A DNA stretch of 64,000 nucleotides from Bacillota bacterium (GCA_023411375.1 JAEYOW010000010.1:361151-425150), one strand, 5' to 3'. Numbered from the stretch's first letter, positions 42,882 to 52,249 are shown. Program-made: numbers and translations. Notes: generated from the sequence alone by a model not told the origin.

Positions 42882-44384
42882 GTGAAGTATCTTTTGACGC
42901 TGGACGTGGGCACAACCGCAGTAAAGGCCGGCTTGTTTTCCCAAACGCTTGAGGCGCTCGCTTTCCGAATTCGTGAATACTCCCTTTTAACGCCGAAGCC
43001 GGATTGCGTCGAGCTTGAACCCGAATGCTACTGGCAAAACGCATGTTCCGTCATCCGTGAGGTGCTCGCGGATTCCGGTGTGGACGCGGGCGACGTGCTG
43101 TGCGTGACCTGTACCACGCAGGGGGAAACGCTGATTCCAGTTGGCGCGGAGGGACAGGCCCTTCACAACGCGGTGGTCTGGCTGGATTCCCGCGCAAAGG
43201 AAGATGCGCAATGGATAGCCGGGCGCGTAGACCCGCTTAGGCTTTACCAAAAAACAGGCTTGCCTGAAGTAAACGCCTTTACGCCACTTGCAAAGCTGCT
43301 TTGGTTCAAGCGCTGCGAGCCCGTGATTTATGCGGTGGCGGAAAAATTTCTGCTTCTGGAAGATTACCTGATTTTCCGGCTTACCGGCCGCTTTGTCACC
43401 AATCCCGCGCTGATGTGCACCACCGGCTATTTTGATATTCAAAACGACTGTCTTTGGACCGAAATGCTGGAAGCATGCGGGTTAGACGCCGGCAAACTCC
43501 CGCAGGTGCTTCCCTGCGCAACGGCCGTCGGCACGCTAAAGCCTTCCGCCGCGGTAGCAACGGGCTTGCCGGCGTCCGTGCTGGTTACAACCGGCGCAAT
43601 GGATCAGGTTGCCTCCGCGCTTGGTTCCGGCAATCTGACCGAGGGAATCGTCACGGAGACGACGGGCACCTGTCAGGCCGTGGCTGCGACGGTGGAAAAG
43701 GCTTTTTTTCCGGCCCTTTCTCCAGTGACGTACTACAGTCATGCCGTCAAAGGAAAACTTTTGAAGATCGTCATCAACCAAACGGCGGGCATCGCCTACA
43801 AGTGGTTTCGCGACGAATTTTGCCTGGACCTAATCCGCGACGGCCAGGATGCCTTTGCGCTGATGGACGGTTTGGCCGCGCGCGAGCCGGCGATGAGCAG
43901 GGGACTTTCCCTGTTTCCTCATATGACCGGCATGCAGTTCCCTCTGACGGACGAAAACATCCGCGGTGCGTTTGTTGGCGTTAGCCTGAGCACCGGACGC
44001 GGCTGCTTCATCCGCGCCATCATGGAAGGCGTCGGCTTCATGCTCAGGGAGAGCATGGAGCAGATGCGCCTGACGCCGACCCGCGTCATTTCCTTGGGCG
44101 GAGGTGCGAAGAGCGCCGTATGGGGGCAGATCAAGGCCAGCGTTTGCAACGTGGATGTGCTTACACTTCGCAACGGCGAGTCAACCTCTCTTGGGGCCGC
44201 CATGCTGGGAGGCTGCGCTGTGGGTGTTTTTTCCAATTTGGAATCCGCCTGCGAGCATCTAACCATTCAAAGCTCCCTTTCCCCCATTCCGGCTGACAAA
44301 GAGGCGTACGAGAAAGGCTATGCGAGGTATCTGCGCATGTACGGGCGGCTTGCTCCGCTTTTTCAAACAACCAAGGAGGAGTGA
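42882..44384 (+). CDS. FGGY-family carbohydrate kinase
   Basis: Phosphorylates a sugar or polyol with ATP. GTG 42882 has AGGAGG eight bases upstream. The 500 residues show the N-terminal phosphate motif LLTLDVGTTAVKAGL, the catalytic-base region VTTGAMDQVASALG, a second FGGY signature region (GRGCFIRAIMEGVGFMLRE), and the adenosine motif SLGGGAKSAVWGQIKA. By context it would phosphorylate the ketose made by the neighbouring isomerase. The specific sugar cannot be read from the sequence. Confidence 0.94.
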   Translation: MKYLLTLDVGTTAVKAGLFSQTLEALAFRIREYSLLTPKPDCVELEPECYWQNACSVIREVLADSGVDAGDVLCVTCTTQGETLIPVGAEGQALHNAVVWLDSRAKEDAQWIAGRVDPLRLYQKTGLPEVNAFTPLAKLLWFKRCEPVIYAVAEKFLLLEDYLIFRLTGRFVTNPALMCTTGYFDIQNDCLWTEMLEACGLDAGKLPQVLPCATAVGTLKPSAAVATGLPASVLVTTGAMDQVASALGSGNLTEGIVTETTGTCQAVAATVEKAFFPALSPVTYYSHAVKGKLLKIVINQTAGIAYKWFRDEFCLDLIRDGQDAFALMDGLAAREPAMSRGLSLFPHMTGMQFPLTDENIRGAFVGVSLSTGRGCFIRAIMEGVGFMLRESMEQMRLTPTRVISLGGGAKSAVWGQIKASVCNVDVLTLRNGESTSLGAAMLGGCAVGVFSNLESACEHLTIQSSLSPIPADKEAYEKGYARYLRMYGRLAPLFQTTKEE

Positions 44385-44386
44385 TC

Positions 44387-45790
44387 ATGGCGATAGAAGC
44401 GAGAAAACCAAGGCTGGCGCTATTGGGGTTGATGACGGATGGCTACGAGGCAACCTTCCCCGGCATTATCGAAAGGCAAACGAAGTATGCGCGGGAGCTG
44501 GTCACCACCATATCGCAGGTGGCGGATGTCTCGTTTGACGGCATCGGCCTCAACCGGCAAAGTATTGAAACCCTTGTGGCCGGCTACAACGCGGCGAATC
44601 TGGACGGGATGGTGATTGTCCTGCTGGCCTATTCCCAGGGCGCCTACCTCACCCGCGCGCTGGAAAACAACCGCCTGCCGCTGGCCCTGGCCGTCGTCCA
44701 GCCGGATCAGGAGGTTGGGGACGACTGGGTGGAACTGGATTTGACCGTCAACCAGGGCATTCACGGCGCACAGGACAATGCCAACATCATCAACAAAAGC
44801 GGCGTTCCCTGCCAGTTCTTTGCCGGCAACCGTCACGAGGGACGCTTCATCGAATTTATTGAGGATTTTGCAAAGGCATGCTATGCGCGAGCAACGCTCA
44901 AGGGCATGCGCACCGCCGCCTTTTCGCGAATGTGCGGCATGGGCGATATCCTGACCGACGAGTTCGCCTTTACCCGGATCATCGGCCCAGAGGTATGCCA
45001 TGATACGATCGGCTCCATCGCGTCCAGAATGCAATCTGTCAGCGCGGAGGCGATCGACGCGCAAATCGAGAAGGACCGGAGCATTCACGCCGTGGACGAG
45101 AGGCTGAGCTACAAAGCCCATGCCGAGGCCGTTCGGATGTATCTTGCTTTTCAAGCGTATTTGAAAGACAGGGGATACGATGCGTTTACAGCGCACTTCG
45201 ATCAGTTTGCGGATGACGGCCGCTTCAAGCAGCTTCCGCTGTACGCGGCCTCCAACCTACTGGCCGAGGGATATGGCTACGCGGCTGAGGGGGATTATAT
45301 GTGCGCGAGCATGGTCGCCGCCGCCGGCGCGCTTGCCGACCGCGACGCCAACTTCACCGAGATGTACGCGATGGATTTTGCCAAGAAAGCCATCATTTTC
45401 TGCCACGCGGGCGAAGGAAACTGGGCGACGCACCGCAAGGATCACAAGGTGCGCCTGATCGACCGCTACCTGGGCGAAGGCGGGCTTGGCAATCCCCCCA
45501 CTCACATTTTTACGCCCCAGCCGGGCCGTGCCACGCTTACCTCGCTTGTCTACGCGGGAGAAGGCAAGTTCCGTCTGGTTCTGGCTATGGGTGACATTTT
45601 GCCCAAAGCGGACCTGACCGGCTGCGAGATGCCCTACTTCTTCTGGCGACCGGATTCCGGCATCGAGCCCTGCGTGGAGGCATGGCTTAAAAACGGCGGA
45701 ACCCATCATGAAGTAATTAACCTTGGAGACGTACGCAGCCGGTGGCGCATGCTCTGCGCCATGCTGGGCGTTGAATTTGTCGAGGTGTAA
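44387..45790 (+). CDS. L-arabinose/L-fucose isomerase-fold protein
   Basis: Predicted aldose-ketose isomerase, 467 residues. ATG 44387 has GGAGG seven bases upstream. The protein follows the AraA layout. Likely metal ligands are Glu301 (YAAEGDYMCASMV), Glu325 (FTEMYAMDF), His340 (IIFCHAGEGNWAT) and a His in NGGTHHEVINLGD (440-441). Overall identity to textbook AraA looks low, so substrate may differ. With the FGGY kinase it gives isomerisation then phosphorylation of the released sugar. Confidence 0.88.
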   Translation: MAIEARKPRLALLGLMTDGYEATFPGIIERQTKYARELVTTISQVADVSFDGIGLNRQSIETLVAGYNAANLDGMVIVLLAYSQGAYLTRALENNRLPLALAVVQPDQEVGDDWVELDLTVNQGIHGAQDNANIINKSGVPCQFFAGNRHEGRFIEFIEDFAKACYARATLKGMRTAAFSRMCGMGDILTDEFAFTRIIGPEVCHDTIGSIASRMQSVSAEAIDAQIEKDRSIHAVDERLSYKAHAEAVRMYLAFQAYLKDRGYDAFTAHFDQFADDGRFKQLPLYAASNLLAEGYGYAAEGDYMCASMVAAAGALADRDANFTEMYAMDFAKKAIIFCHAGEGNWATHRKDHKVRLIDRYLGEGGLGNPPTHIFTPQPGRATLTSLVYAGEGKFRLVLAMGDILPKADLTGCEMPYFFWRPDSGIEPCVEAWLKNGGTHHEVINLGDVRSRWRMLCAMLGVEFVEV

Positions 45791-45812
45791 AACAACAAAG
45801 GAGGGAGCCCCA

Positions 45813-46307
45813 ATGGTTATACATGGAACCATCGAAATCCAGTCGGAGGCAAGGCCGACGTTTCATGACGTGACGGACAGCGTTAGCGCGCTCGTCAGGG
45901 ATTCCGGCATACAAAACGGGGTTGTGGTCGTTTATTCACAGCATACCACCTGCTCCGTGCTCATCCAGGAGCAATCGGACGACGTGAACTTTTACGGTAC
46001 GCAGCTTGTTCTTCAGGACCTGGTCAACGGCCTGAGCAAGCTTTTTCCCACCTGCGAGACGGAAGGCCAGTACGGCCATCCCGGCCCGAAGCACATCGAA
46101 ATCGCAAAGCGGGAGCGAGGCGAGGAGGCATGGTGGAGCCTCAATACCGACGCTCACCTGCGTTCCGTTACCCTGGGTCGATCGGAAAGCATTCCTCTGC
46201 TGGACGGTTCCATGGCGCTGGGCGAATTCGGACGTATCTACTTTGCCGATTTTGATCAGGTGCGCGCCAGGCCGCGTATCGCTCGCGTCACGATCGTTGG
46301 CGATTAA
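45813..46307 (+). CDS. YjbQ-family protein, second copy
   Basis: Second UPF0047/YjbQ member in the same operon, 164 residues, start ATG 45813 after AAAGGAGGG. It keeps VVYSQHTTCSVLIQE, GHPGPKHIE, SLNTDAHLRSVTLGRSE and YFADFDQVRARPRIARV. It differs throughout from the first copy, including the charged helix ERGEEAWWS, so they are old paralogues. Together they may form a heteromer (relatives are trimers) or act on two intermediates; this is inference. Confidence 0.88.
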   Translation: MVIHGTIEIQSEARPTFHDVTDSVSALVRDSGIQNGVVVVYSQHTTCSVLIQEQSDDVNFYGTQLVLQDLVNGLSKLFPTCETEGQYGHPGPKHIEIAKRERGEEAWWSLNTDAHLRSVTLGRSESIPLLDGSMALGEFGRIYFADFDQVRARPRIARVTIVGD

Positions 46308-46369
46308 ACGCAACGGACTCACTGCATCAGCCGATGCATGAAATAAACACATGGAAGGAAGGGTCAAAC

Positions 46370-47677
46370 ATGAAAAAGGTACTATCTTGGATTCTGTTGG
46401 TCATGATGCTGGTTGGCATGCTGGGTCTCAGCTCCTGCGCGATGGCGGAGGATTCCAAGCTTTTGCTCTGGGTATCCGGTGCGATCGTATCAGATTCCGA
46501 CCAGAAGCTGCCCCAGGAACAGTGGATCATCAGCGAGCTCGCCGCCAAGTTCGAGGCGGAAAACCCCGGAGTTGAGATTGAAATCGCTCTGTTCCCCGAT
46601 CAAATTGCCATGACTCAAATGTTTAAGGCCGCCGCTTCCGGGGCCGACGCCCCCGACATCGTCAACGTCTGGGCTGGACAGCAGTTATTTGAACTGAAGG
46701 ATATCCTCGTTGACATCACAGACATGGTTCCCCAGGCGGATAAGGATAACATCCTCGGTTGGGATATCATGAGCTTGGATTTCAAGGAAGGCAACCCGAT
46801 TTTGGGCTACCCCACCTCCGGCAACGAGGTTTGCGGCCTGTTCTACAACCGTCAGGTGCTGGCCGCCTGCGGCCTGGATTACGACGCGAATCCGCCCGCG
46901 AACGTCGAACAGCTCATGAAGGATATGGAAGCGATCAAACAGGCCGGGTATCTGCCCCTTGCCGCGGCGGACGCCGGCTGGGGCGAGGCCTTCTTCACCG
47001 TGTACGCCACCTGGTGGGTGCAGACCTCCGGCAGCGAGCGCGTCGCCTCCAACAGTCAGGGCATTACCAAGTTTGCCGACGACGAGGGCTTCCTTACCGC
47101 CATGCAGACGGCTGTTGACATGTACAACAAGGGCTATATCAACGTCGATTACGCGACCATTCCCGCCGCCATGGACCTCTTCCTGGACGGCACGGCGGCC
47201 TTCATGGCCACCGGCAACTGGAACACCGGCGACGCGGCCGCTACCCTCGGTGAGGAAAACGTCGGTTTTCTCTGCCCGCCTGATATTTCCGAAGCCGCGA
47301 CCGTCAAGAATACCTGTATCGGCGGCCCCGGCCAGGTTCTCGCGGTTTCCAAGACCTCAAAGAACCCCGAGCTGGCGGTGCAGTTCCTCTCCTTTATTTC
47401 CAGCAAGGAGAACCTTACCCAGCTCATCAACCGTCAATCCAAGCTGGCTCTGCGCAGCGACATCGTCGCAGCCGATCTTGGCATCGGTGAGGAAGGCATC
47501 TGGAAGCAGGAGTTTGACGCCGCGCTCAATTACGTGTTCTGGGCCGACAACTCCATGGTTCCCGATGTGAATGCGGAGCTGCAAAAGCTCAGCCCGTTGG
47601 CGCTTACCGGCAAAATGACCGTCGCGGAGCTTGCCGAGGCGCTCGACAAAAAGGCGGCCGAAGCCGCGGCGCAATAA
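46370..47677 (+). CDS. Extracellular sugar-binding lipoprotein (CUT1 type)
   Basis: Binding protein of the island 3 importer, 435 residues. ATG 46370 follows GGAAGG. The signal peptide ends in LGLSSC, a proper lipobox, so it is membrane-anchored. The type-2 fold shows NPGVEIEIALFPDQIAM, GYPTSGNEVCGLFYNRQVL, AFMATGNWNTGDAA and IGGPGQVLAVSKTSKNPEL. The two permease genes follow. Confidence 0.95.
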   Translation: MKKVLSWILLVMMLVGMLGLSSCAMAEDSKLLLWVSGAIVSDSDQKLPQEQWIISELAAKFEAENPGVEIEIALFPDQIAMTQMFKAAASGADAPDIVNVWAGQQLFELKDILVDITDMVPQADKDNILGWDIMSLDFKEGNPILGYPTSGNEVCGLFYNRQVLAACGLDYDANPPANVEQLMKDMEAIKQAGYLPLAAADAGWGEAFFTVYATWWVQTSGSERVASNSQGITKFADDEGFLTAMQTAVDMYNKGYINVDYATIPAAMDLFLDGTAAFMATGNWNTGDAAATLGEENVGFLCPPDISEAATVKNTCIGGPGQVLAVSKTSKNPELAVQFLSFISSKENLTQLINRQSKLALRSDIVAADLGIGEEGIWKQEFDAALNYVFWADNSMVPDVNAELQKLSPLALTGKMTVAELAEALDKKAAEAAAQ

Positions 47678-47734
47678 CCCCCCCTCGCGGCGCGCGGCGA
47701 GCCGCGCGCCGCATCTGAAACGAGGTGTTATCGC

Positions 47735-48637
47735 ATGATAAACACGCATCCAATGCGTCTTAGGCGCCAGCAAGCCAGGCAGGGGTGGCTTTCCGTGCTG
47801 CCGGCACTGCTGGTGGTGCTGGCGATCAGAGGCTATCCGCTGGTCTTCGGTTTTTTCAAAAGCTTCACGGACTGGAACGGTATCGGCGCGGGCAACTGGA
47901 TCGGCCTGGAGAATTATCTCAATATCCTTGCCAGCGTGGAGTTCTGGGTCTTGCTCAAAAACAACTTTATTATCCTTATCTTCATCCCCATTCAGCTTGT
48001 GATCGGCTTGGTGGTCGCCGTGCTGCTTTATGAGGAGGTGCGGGGCTGGAAGTTCTTTCGCGTGGTCTACTACGTCCCCCAGATCGTTTCCTCCCTCGTG
48101 ATCGGTTATCTCTTTTCTGTGTTTTTCAGCTATAACGGGCCCGTAAACAATGTGCTTGGCCAGATTGGCCTTGGCGCGCTGAAAACCGAGTGGCTGGGCA
48201 ATGCCGATACCGCCATGGCGATCATCATTTTCTGCCTGGTATGGATCAACATCGGCTGGCAGGCAATGCTGGGTCTGGGCGGGCTGTCCGCCGTTCCCCC
48301 AAGCGTGTTTGAGGCCGCCCAGTTGGACGGCGCGGGCTTTTGGCGACGTTTCTTTTCCATCACTTTTCCAATGCTCGGCCGCACTATTGAGTACTCGTGC
48401 ATCATCTCCGTGATCTGGGTATTCACGGGCATCTTCCCCTATATCTTCTCCATGACCAAGGGCGGCCCGGGCTACAGCACCACCACCATCGACTACATGA
48501 TTTATCTTAAATCCTTTGGCACGGTCAGCAAGCCCGGATATGCCTGCGCGCTGGCGATGATCCTGCTGGTGATCGTCATGGTGTTCACAGTCATCCAGAT
48601 GCGCGTATCCAACCGCACAAACGATTGGGGGCAGTGA
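47735..48637 (+). CDS. Carbohydrate ABC transporter permease (MalF/UgpA type)
   Basis: 300-residue membrane subunit with six spans, starting WLSVLPALLVVLAIRGYPLV. The EAA loop is FEAAQLDGAGFWRRFFSITFP, followed by the usual TKGGPGYSTT turn. GAGGTG precedes the ATG. It is followed by the MalG-type gene with a two-base gap to ATG 48640. Confidence 0.95.
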   Translation: MINTHPMRLRRQQARQGWLSVLPALLVVLAIRGYPLVFGFFKSFTDWNGIGAGNWIGLENYLNILASVEFWVLLKNNFIILIFIPIQLVIGLVVAVLLYEEVRGWKFFRVVYYVPQIVSSLVIGYLFSVFFSYNGPVNNVLGQIGLGALKTEWLGNADTAMAIIIFCLVWINIGWQAMLGLGGLSAVPPSVFEAAQLDGAGFWRRFFSITFPMLGRTIEYSCIISVIWVFTGIFPYIFSMTKGGPGYSTTTIDYMIYLKSFGTVSKPGYACALAMILLVIVMVFTVIQMRVSNRTNDWGQ

Positions 48638-48639
48638 GC

Positions 48640-49476
48640 ATGAGAAAAGGAGTCAGCAGGAATCGCCTGATCAACGCAACGATCTTTTTGGTGATGCTAA
48701 TCGCCGCCATTTCGTTTCTGTTTCCCATTTATTATATGGGCGTCAACGGCTTCAAAACAAGGGCGGAATACCGGGCCGACCCATTCGGTCTGCCCGCCCA
48801 GTGGAACCTGAACAACTTCGAACTGCTGATCGGCAACTTCAAAATCCTGGACAGCTTCAAAAACACGTTTATCATCGCTTCCAGCAGCGTGCTGATTACG
48901 TTGATCATCAGCATTTTCGCAAGCTATGCGTTTGCGAAAATGCGGTTCAAGGGCCGGTCGTTCGTCTACCTGTTCCTGATTTCTACAATGTTTATTCCCG
49001 CGCAGGTGACGATGATCCCCCTGTATTACCTGATGAGCGACCTTCACCTCACAAACCAGCTGACATCGGTTATCCTCACCTATGTCGCCACAACGCTCCC
49101 CGGCACCATTCTGCTGATGACCACAAGCTTTATGGGCATTAGCGATGAAATGATCGAGGCCTCGGTTATCGACGGGGCGGGTTATTTCTCCATTGTGCGC
49201 CACGTGATCGTTCCCATGGGAACGGCGGTAATCGCCATCAACGTCATCTTCAACTTTTTGTCGGCCAGCAACGACCTTTTCACGCCTATGATTCTGTTGC
49301 AAAAATTTGAAAAGCGAACGCTCATGGTCGCCCTGTCCGCCATCATGGCACCCCGCAACGCGGACCCGGCGTATCAGCAAGCCGGCCTGCTGCTAAGCTC
49401 GCTGCCGTCGCTGATGATTTACATCGTGTTCAGCAGGTTTATCGTCAAGGGAATCACGGTTGGTTCCATTAAATAA
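48640..49476 (+). CDS. Carbohydrate ABC transporter permease (MalG type)
   Basis: 278-residue second membrane subunit. ATG 48640 is chosen; in-frame upstream codons overlap the previous gene. Six spans and the loop EASVIDGAGYFSIVRHVIVP are present. As in island 2 no ATPase is encoded in the operon, so a shared MsmX-like ATPase elsewhere is expected. Confidence 0.95.
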   Translation: MRKGVSRNRLINATIFLVMLIAAISFLFPIYYMGVNGFKTRAEYRADPFGLPAQWNLNNFELLIGNFKILDSFKNTFIIASSSVLITLIISIFASYAFAKMRFKGRSFVYLFLISTMFIPAQVTMIPLYYLMSDLHLTNQLTSVILTYVATTLPGTILLMTTSFMGISDEMIEASVIDGAGYFSIVRHVIVPMGTAVIAINVIFNFLSASNDLFTPMILLQKFEKRTLMVALSAIMAPRNADPAYQQAGLLLSSLPSLMIYIVFSRFIVKGITVGSIK

Positions 49477-49496
49477 GCAAGAAAAGAGGGAAACCC

Positions 49497-50846
49497 ATGA
49501 AAATCGGGATTATTGGAGCCGGCAGCGGCATCTTCTCGCTCAACCTGATCAAGGACCTGTGCCTCACCCCCAATCTGCACGACGCGACCATCTGCTTTAT
49601 GGATATCGACCAGGAGCGGCTGGACGCAGCCTTTGCCCTGTGCAACCGTTACTCTCAGGAAGTTGGCATGAAGCTTGATATCGTTAAGACGCTTGATCGT
49701 GAGGAATGCCTGAGGAATGCGGATTTTGTCATCTGCACAGCGCTGATCGGCGGCTACAAGGGCTGGAAGGAAGGCTGGGAACTTGGAAAGAAGTGGGGAT
49801 TCCGGTGGGGCGGCAGTCTGCACATTATGCATGACGAGGCATTTTGGATTAACTTCTACCAAATTCGCTTCATGGAGGAGGTACTTCTGGACATCCAGCG
49901 CATCTGCCCGGACGCCTGGCTTTTGATGGTGTCCAATCCTGTGCTGGCCGGCACCACTTATCTTAAGCGCAAATATCCGGAAGCCAAGTTTGTCGGCCTG
50001 TGCCACGGCTATTCCGGCATTTACAATCTAGCTGACCGCCTGAAGCTCGATCCTGATAAGATGAGTTTCCAGATTCCCGGCGTCAACCATTTTGTCTGGC
50101 TCAACCGCTTTCACTACGATGGCAAGGACGCTTTCCCGATGGTCGATAAGTGGGTGCGCGAGCATTCGGAGGAATACTTCAAGACCTGTAAGTTCTCCGA
50201 TGGCACAGGCCCCAAGATCGTGGATATGTACAAGCGCTACGGCGTTTTTCCGATCGGCGATACGGGCAACCCCGGCGGCGGCGCGTGGGGCTGGTTCTAC
50301 CACACCGACAGCCAAGTGGAAAAGACCTGGAACGAGGATCCCGATACGTGGTTTAAGAACTATTTTGAGGAGAGCACCACCAACTTCGAAAAGATCAAAA
50401 AAGCCGCTTACGACCCCGATGTAAAAGCTGCCGACCTGGTAGGGCGCGAGGCGTCCCGCGAGCAGATCGTGAAGCTGATCGAATCCATTCATTGTGATAT
50501 CGAACGGGTGCTGATCGTCAACGTACTCAACGACCGGCTGTCCGTACCCGGCCTGCCTCAGGATTTTGAGGTAGAAATTCCGGCGCTGGTCAGCGCGCGC
50601 GGCATTCAGCCGATAGCAACCGAGCCCCTGCCCAAGCCCATCCTGGCCTACATCTACCGCGACCGCATCGCACCTGTGGAAATGGAGCTGGAGGCCATTC
50701 GCACACATAGCAAGGATCTGCTGGTGGACCTGGTCATGATGGACCCGTTCTGCACAAGCCGCGCACAAGCCGAGGGACTTGTGAACGACATCTTCAACCT
50801 GCCCTACCACACCGAGATGAAGGCGTGGTTCGAGGAGGAAGCATAA
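49497..50846 (+). CDS. Family 4 glycoside hydrolase (NAD-dependent)
   Basis: GH4 enzymes cleave alpha- or beta-glycosides by a redox-elimination mechanism using NAD and Mn2+. The 449 residues open with the dinucleotide motif IGIIGAGSGIFSLNLIKDL. The metal ligands are Cys169 in VGLCHGYSGI and His198 in IPGVNHFVWLN, and SNPVLAGTTYLKRKY is the family NP motif. Whether it is an alpha-galactosidase, alpha-glucosidase or glucuronidase type is undecided, and phospho-specificity is not obvious since the importer is ABC type. It is the last gene of the island 3 operon. Confidence 0.92.
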   Translation: MKIGIIGAGSGIFSLNLIKDLCLTPNLHDATICFMDIDQERLDAAFALCNRYSQEVGMKLDIVKTLDREECLRNADFVICTALIGGYKGWKEGWELGKKWGFRWGGSLHIMHDEAFWINFYQIRFMEEVLLDIQRICPDAWLLMVSNPVLAGTTYLKRKYPEAKFVGLCHGYSGIYNLADRLKLDPDKMSFQIPGVNHFVWLNRFHYDGKDAFPMVDKWVREHSEEYFKTCKFSDGTGPKIVDMYKRYGVFPIGDTGNPGGGAWGWFYHTDSQVEKTWNEDPDTWFKNYFEESTTNFEKIKKAAYDPDVKAADLVGREASREQIVKLIESIHCDIERVLIVNVLNDRLSVPGLPQDFEVEIPALVSARGIQPIATEPLPKPILAYIYRDRIAPVEMELEAIRTHSKDLLVDLVMMDPFCTSRAQAEGLVNDIFNLPYHTEMKAWFEEEA

Positions 50847-50860
50847 GACCCAAAGACCAG

Positions 50861-50897
50861 GCCGGCGCACCATCATTGGCGCGCCGGCCGGATTTTA
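50861..50897 (+). terminator. Terminator of the island 3 operon
   Basis: GGCCGGCGC (50861-50869) pairs with GCGCCGGCC (50882-50890), followed shortly by TTTT. It lies 15 bases after the GH4 stop. Confidence 0.8.
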
Positions 50898-51132
50898 TTC
50901 CGCTATACCCTGTCAAAGTTTGGACGCCGTTTCACATCCGCGCCGCCCTCCCGACGGTACAGGTGGCAAAAGGCTGTTGAACGTGGCGGGCATGGGAGAA
51001 ATTTTACAGCATGGATTACACACGCCTTTTCGTTGATATCACAACAGCGTTTGATACATCGCGCGGAAAGGGCTGGTTTTTCTGGATAAGTACTGTAAGC
51101 GTACACACCCTTTTGTTTTTTGGGGATGCCTG

Positions 51133-51594
51133 GTGTTAAGCATATGGTGTCCGTTTATGCTGGCGGCTTTCATAACCGGAACGATTTCAATGTTGCCGTT
51201 TACCGGTTTTGAACTCGTATTAACTTTCATTGGCGGGATAACGATACCATCTAGTGCCATCTTGCTTCCGCTTGAAACAATCAAGCGCTGGAAGCAGAAA
51301 ATCACAATCACCGGGGACGGCGTGGCTTATTATCTTAACAAAAAAAATCAGGAATTTATCGCATGGGGCGACGTCCGCCGCATTTTTACCTTCCAGGTTC
51401 ATACGGCGCCGCGCTTTTTGGTGATTTCATCCAATGAATTCATTTCCGCGGACTCCGCATACAAAAAAGGCAACCAGTTTGTTGATGGCCACTGTCAGGT
51501 TCTTCTTTTGCAGTTTACACGCAAGCTTGCCAACGTCGTTCAACAGGCCAAGGATTTGGGATATATTTCGTGTGACTTTGAAAGCTTAGTATAG
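51133..51594 (+). CDS. Small membrane protein with PH-like cytoplasmic part
   Basis: Not recognised. From GTG 51133 it is 153 residues, but the frame is open to 51055 and the extra part (LVFLDKYCKRTHPFVFWG) reads like a natural N-terminus before the first membrane span. No usual start codon lies there. Two hydrophobic spans (PFMLAAFITGTISMLPF and LVLTFIGGITIPSSAILL) are followed by a beta-rich soluble part (ITITGDGVAYYLNKK, FIAWGDVRRIFTFQVH) of the bacterial PH-like kind. It stands alone between the GH4 operon and the tRNA genes. Confidence 0.55.
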   Translation: MLSIWCPFMLAAFITGTISMLPFTGFELVLTFIGGITIPSSAILLPLETIKRWKQKITITGDGVAYYLNKKNQEFIAWGDVRRIFTFQVHTAPRFLVISSNEFISADSAYKKGNQFVDGHCQVLLLQFTRKLANVVQQAKDLGYISCDFESLV

Positions 51595-51870
51595 TGCCGC
51601 TTTTCCCTTTAACCGGCGCTTGATTTGCTTCACCGGCATAAATAAAGCGAGCGCATTAGCACCGTCTTGGCGGTAGATCATTGATTTACGTTCGCAGCTT
51701 ATCGTTGCCGCGCCCGCTTTGAATCAAAGGCAAGCAAAAAATCCTCGCCAAGGATGATAACGAATCCGCAAAGCTTAACATCGCGGGCAAACAGCAAGAC
51801 GCGGCTTGATGCAATCAAAGCCGCGTCTGATGAAAAAATCCAACTTTCAACGACCGTATCACCGTAATAG
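51595..51870. other. Non-coding gap with one strong hairpin
   Basis: No gene is visible. AGACGCGGCTT pairs with AAGCCGCGTCT at about 51798-51831, and on the minus strand TTTTTT lies upstream of it rather than after. It may be a remnant terminator or an unrelated structured element. Confidence 0.45.
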
Positions 51871-51872
51871 AT

Positions 51873-51913
51873 AAGACAGACATCAGGGATACAATCACGC
51901 TGGCGTCTGTCTT
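51873..51913 (-). terminator. Putative terminator of the tRNA operon
   Basis: AAGACAGAC (51873-51881) pairs with GTCTGTCTT (51905-51913), ten bases beyond the tRNA-Gln 3' end. The T-run is short (TTAT). Confidence 0.55.
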
Positions 51914-51922
51914 AGGTGATGC

Positions 51923-51997
51923 TGGCTGGGGTAGCAGGATTTGAACCTACGAATGCGGGAGTCAAAGTCCCGTGCCTTACCGCTTGGCGATACCCCA
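51923..51997 (-). tRNA. tRNA-Gln (TTG)
   Basis: 75 bases with CCA encoded. Acceptor TGGGGTA pairs with TACCCCA; the anticodon stem CGGGA/TCCCG encloses CTTTGAC, giving anticodon TTG. The T-arm reads GTTCAAATC. Confidence 0.93.
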
Positions 51998-52010
51998 ATG
52001 GGGAAAAAAA

Positions 52011-52086
52011 TGGGGTGAGTGGTGGGGTTCGAACCCACGACATCCAGAGCCACAATCTGGCGCTCTACCACTGAACTACACCCACC
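52011..52086 (-). tRNA. tRNA-His (GTG)
   Basis: 76 bases with CCA encoded. It has the extra 5' G opposite C73 that marks tRNA-His. Anticodon stem CCAGA/TCTGG encloses TTGTGGC, anticodon GTG. The T-loop is TTCGAAC. Confidence 0.94.
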
Positions 52087-52091
52087 ATATT

Positions 52092-52168
<77 letters not shown>

Positions 52169-52220
52169 ATCTCGCGCGGCGCTTAGGGTGGATCCTCAGG
52201 CTACCCGCTGACAAGACAGA

Positions 52221-52249
52221 ATTGTAGCATATTTCGGTTTTTCTGTCAA
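52221..52249 (-). promoter_or_regulatory. Promoter of the tRNA operon
   Basis: On the minus strand TTGACA (plus 52244-52249), 17-base spacer, TACAAT (plus 52221-52226), about 50 bases upstream of tRNA-Arg. Confidence 0.8.
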
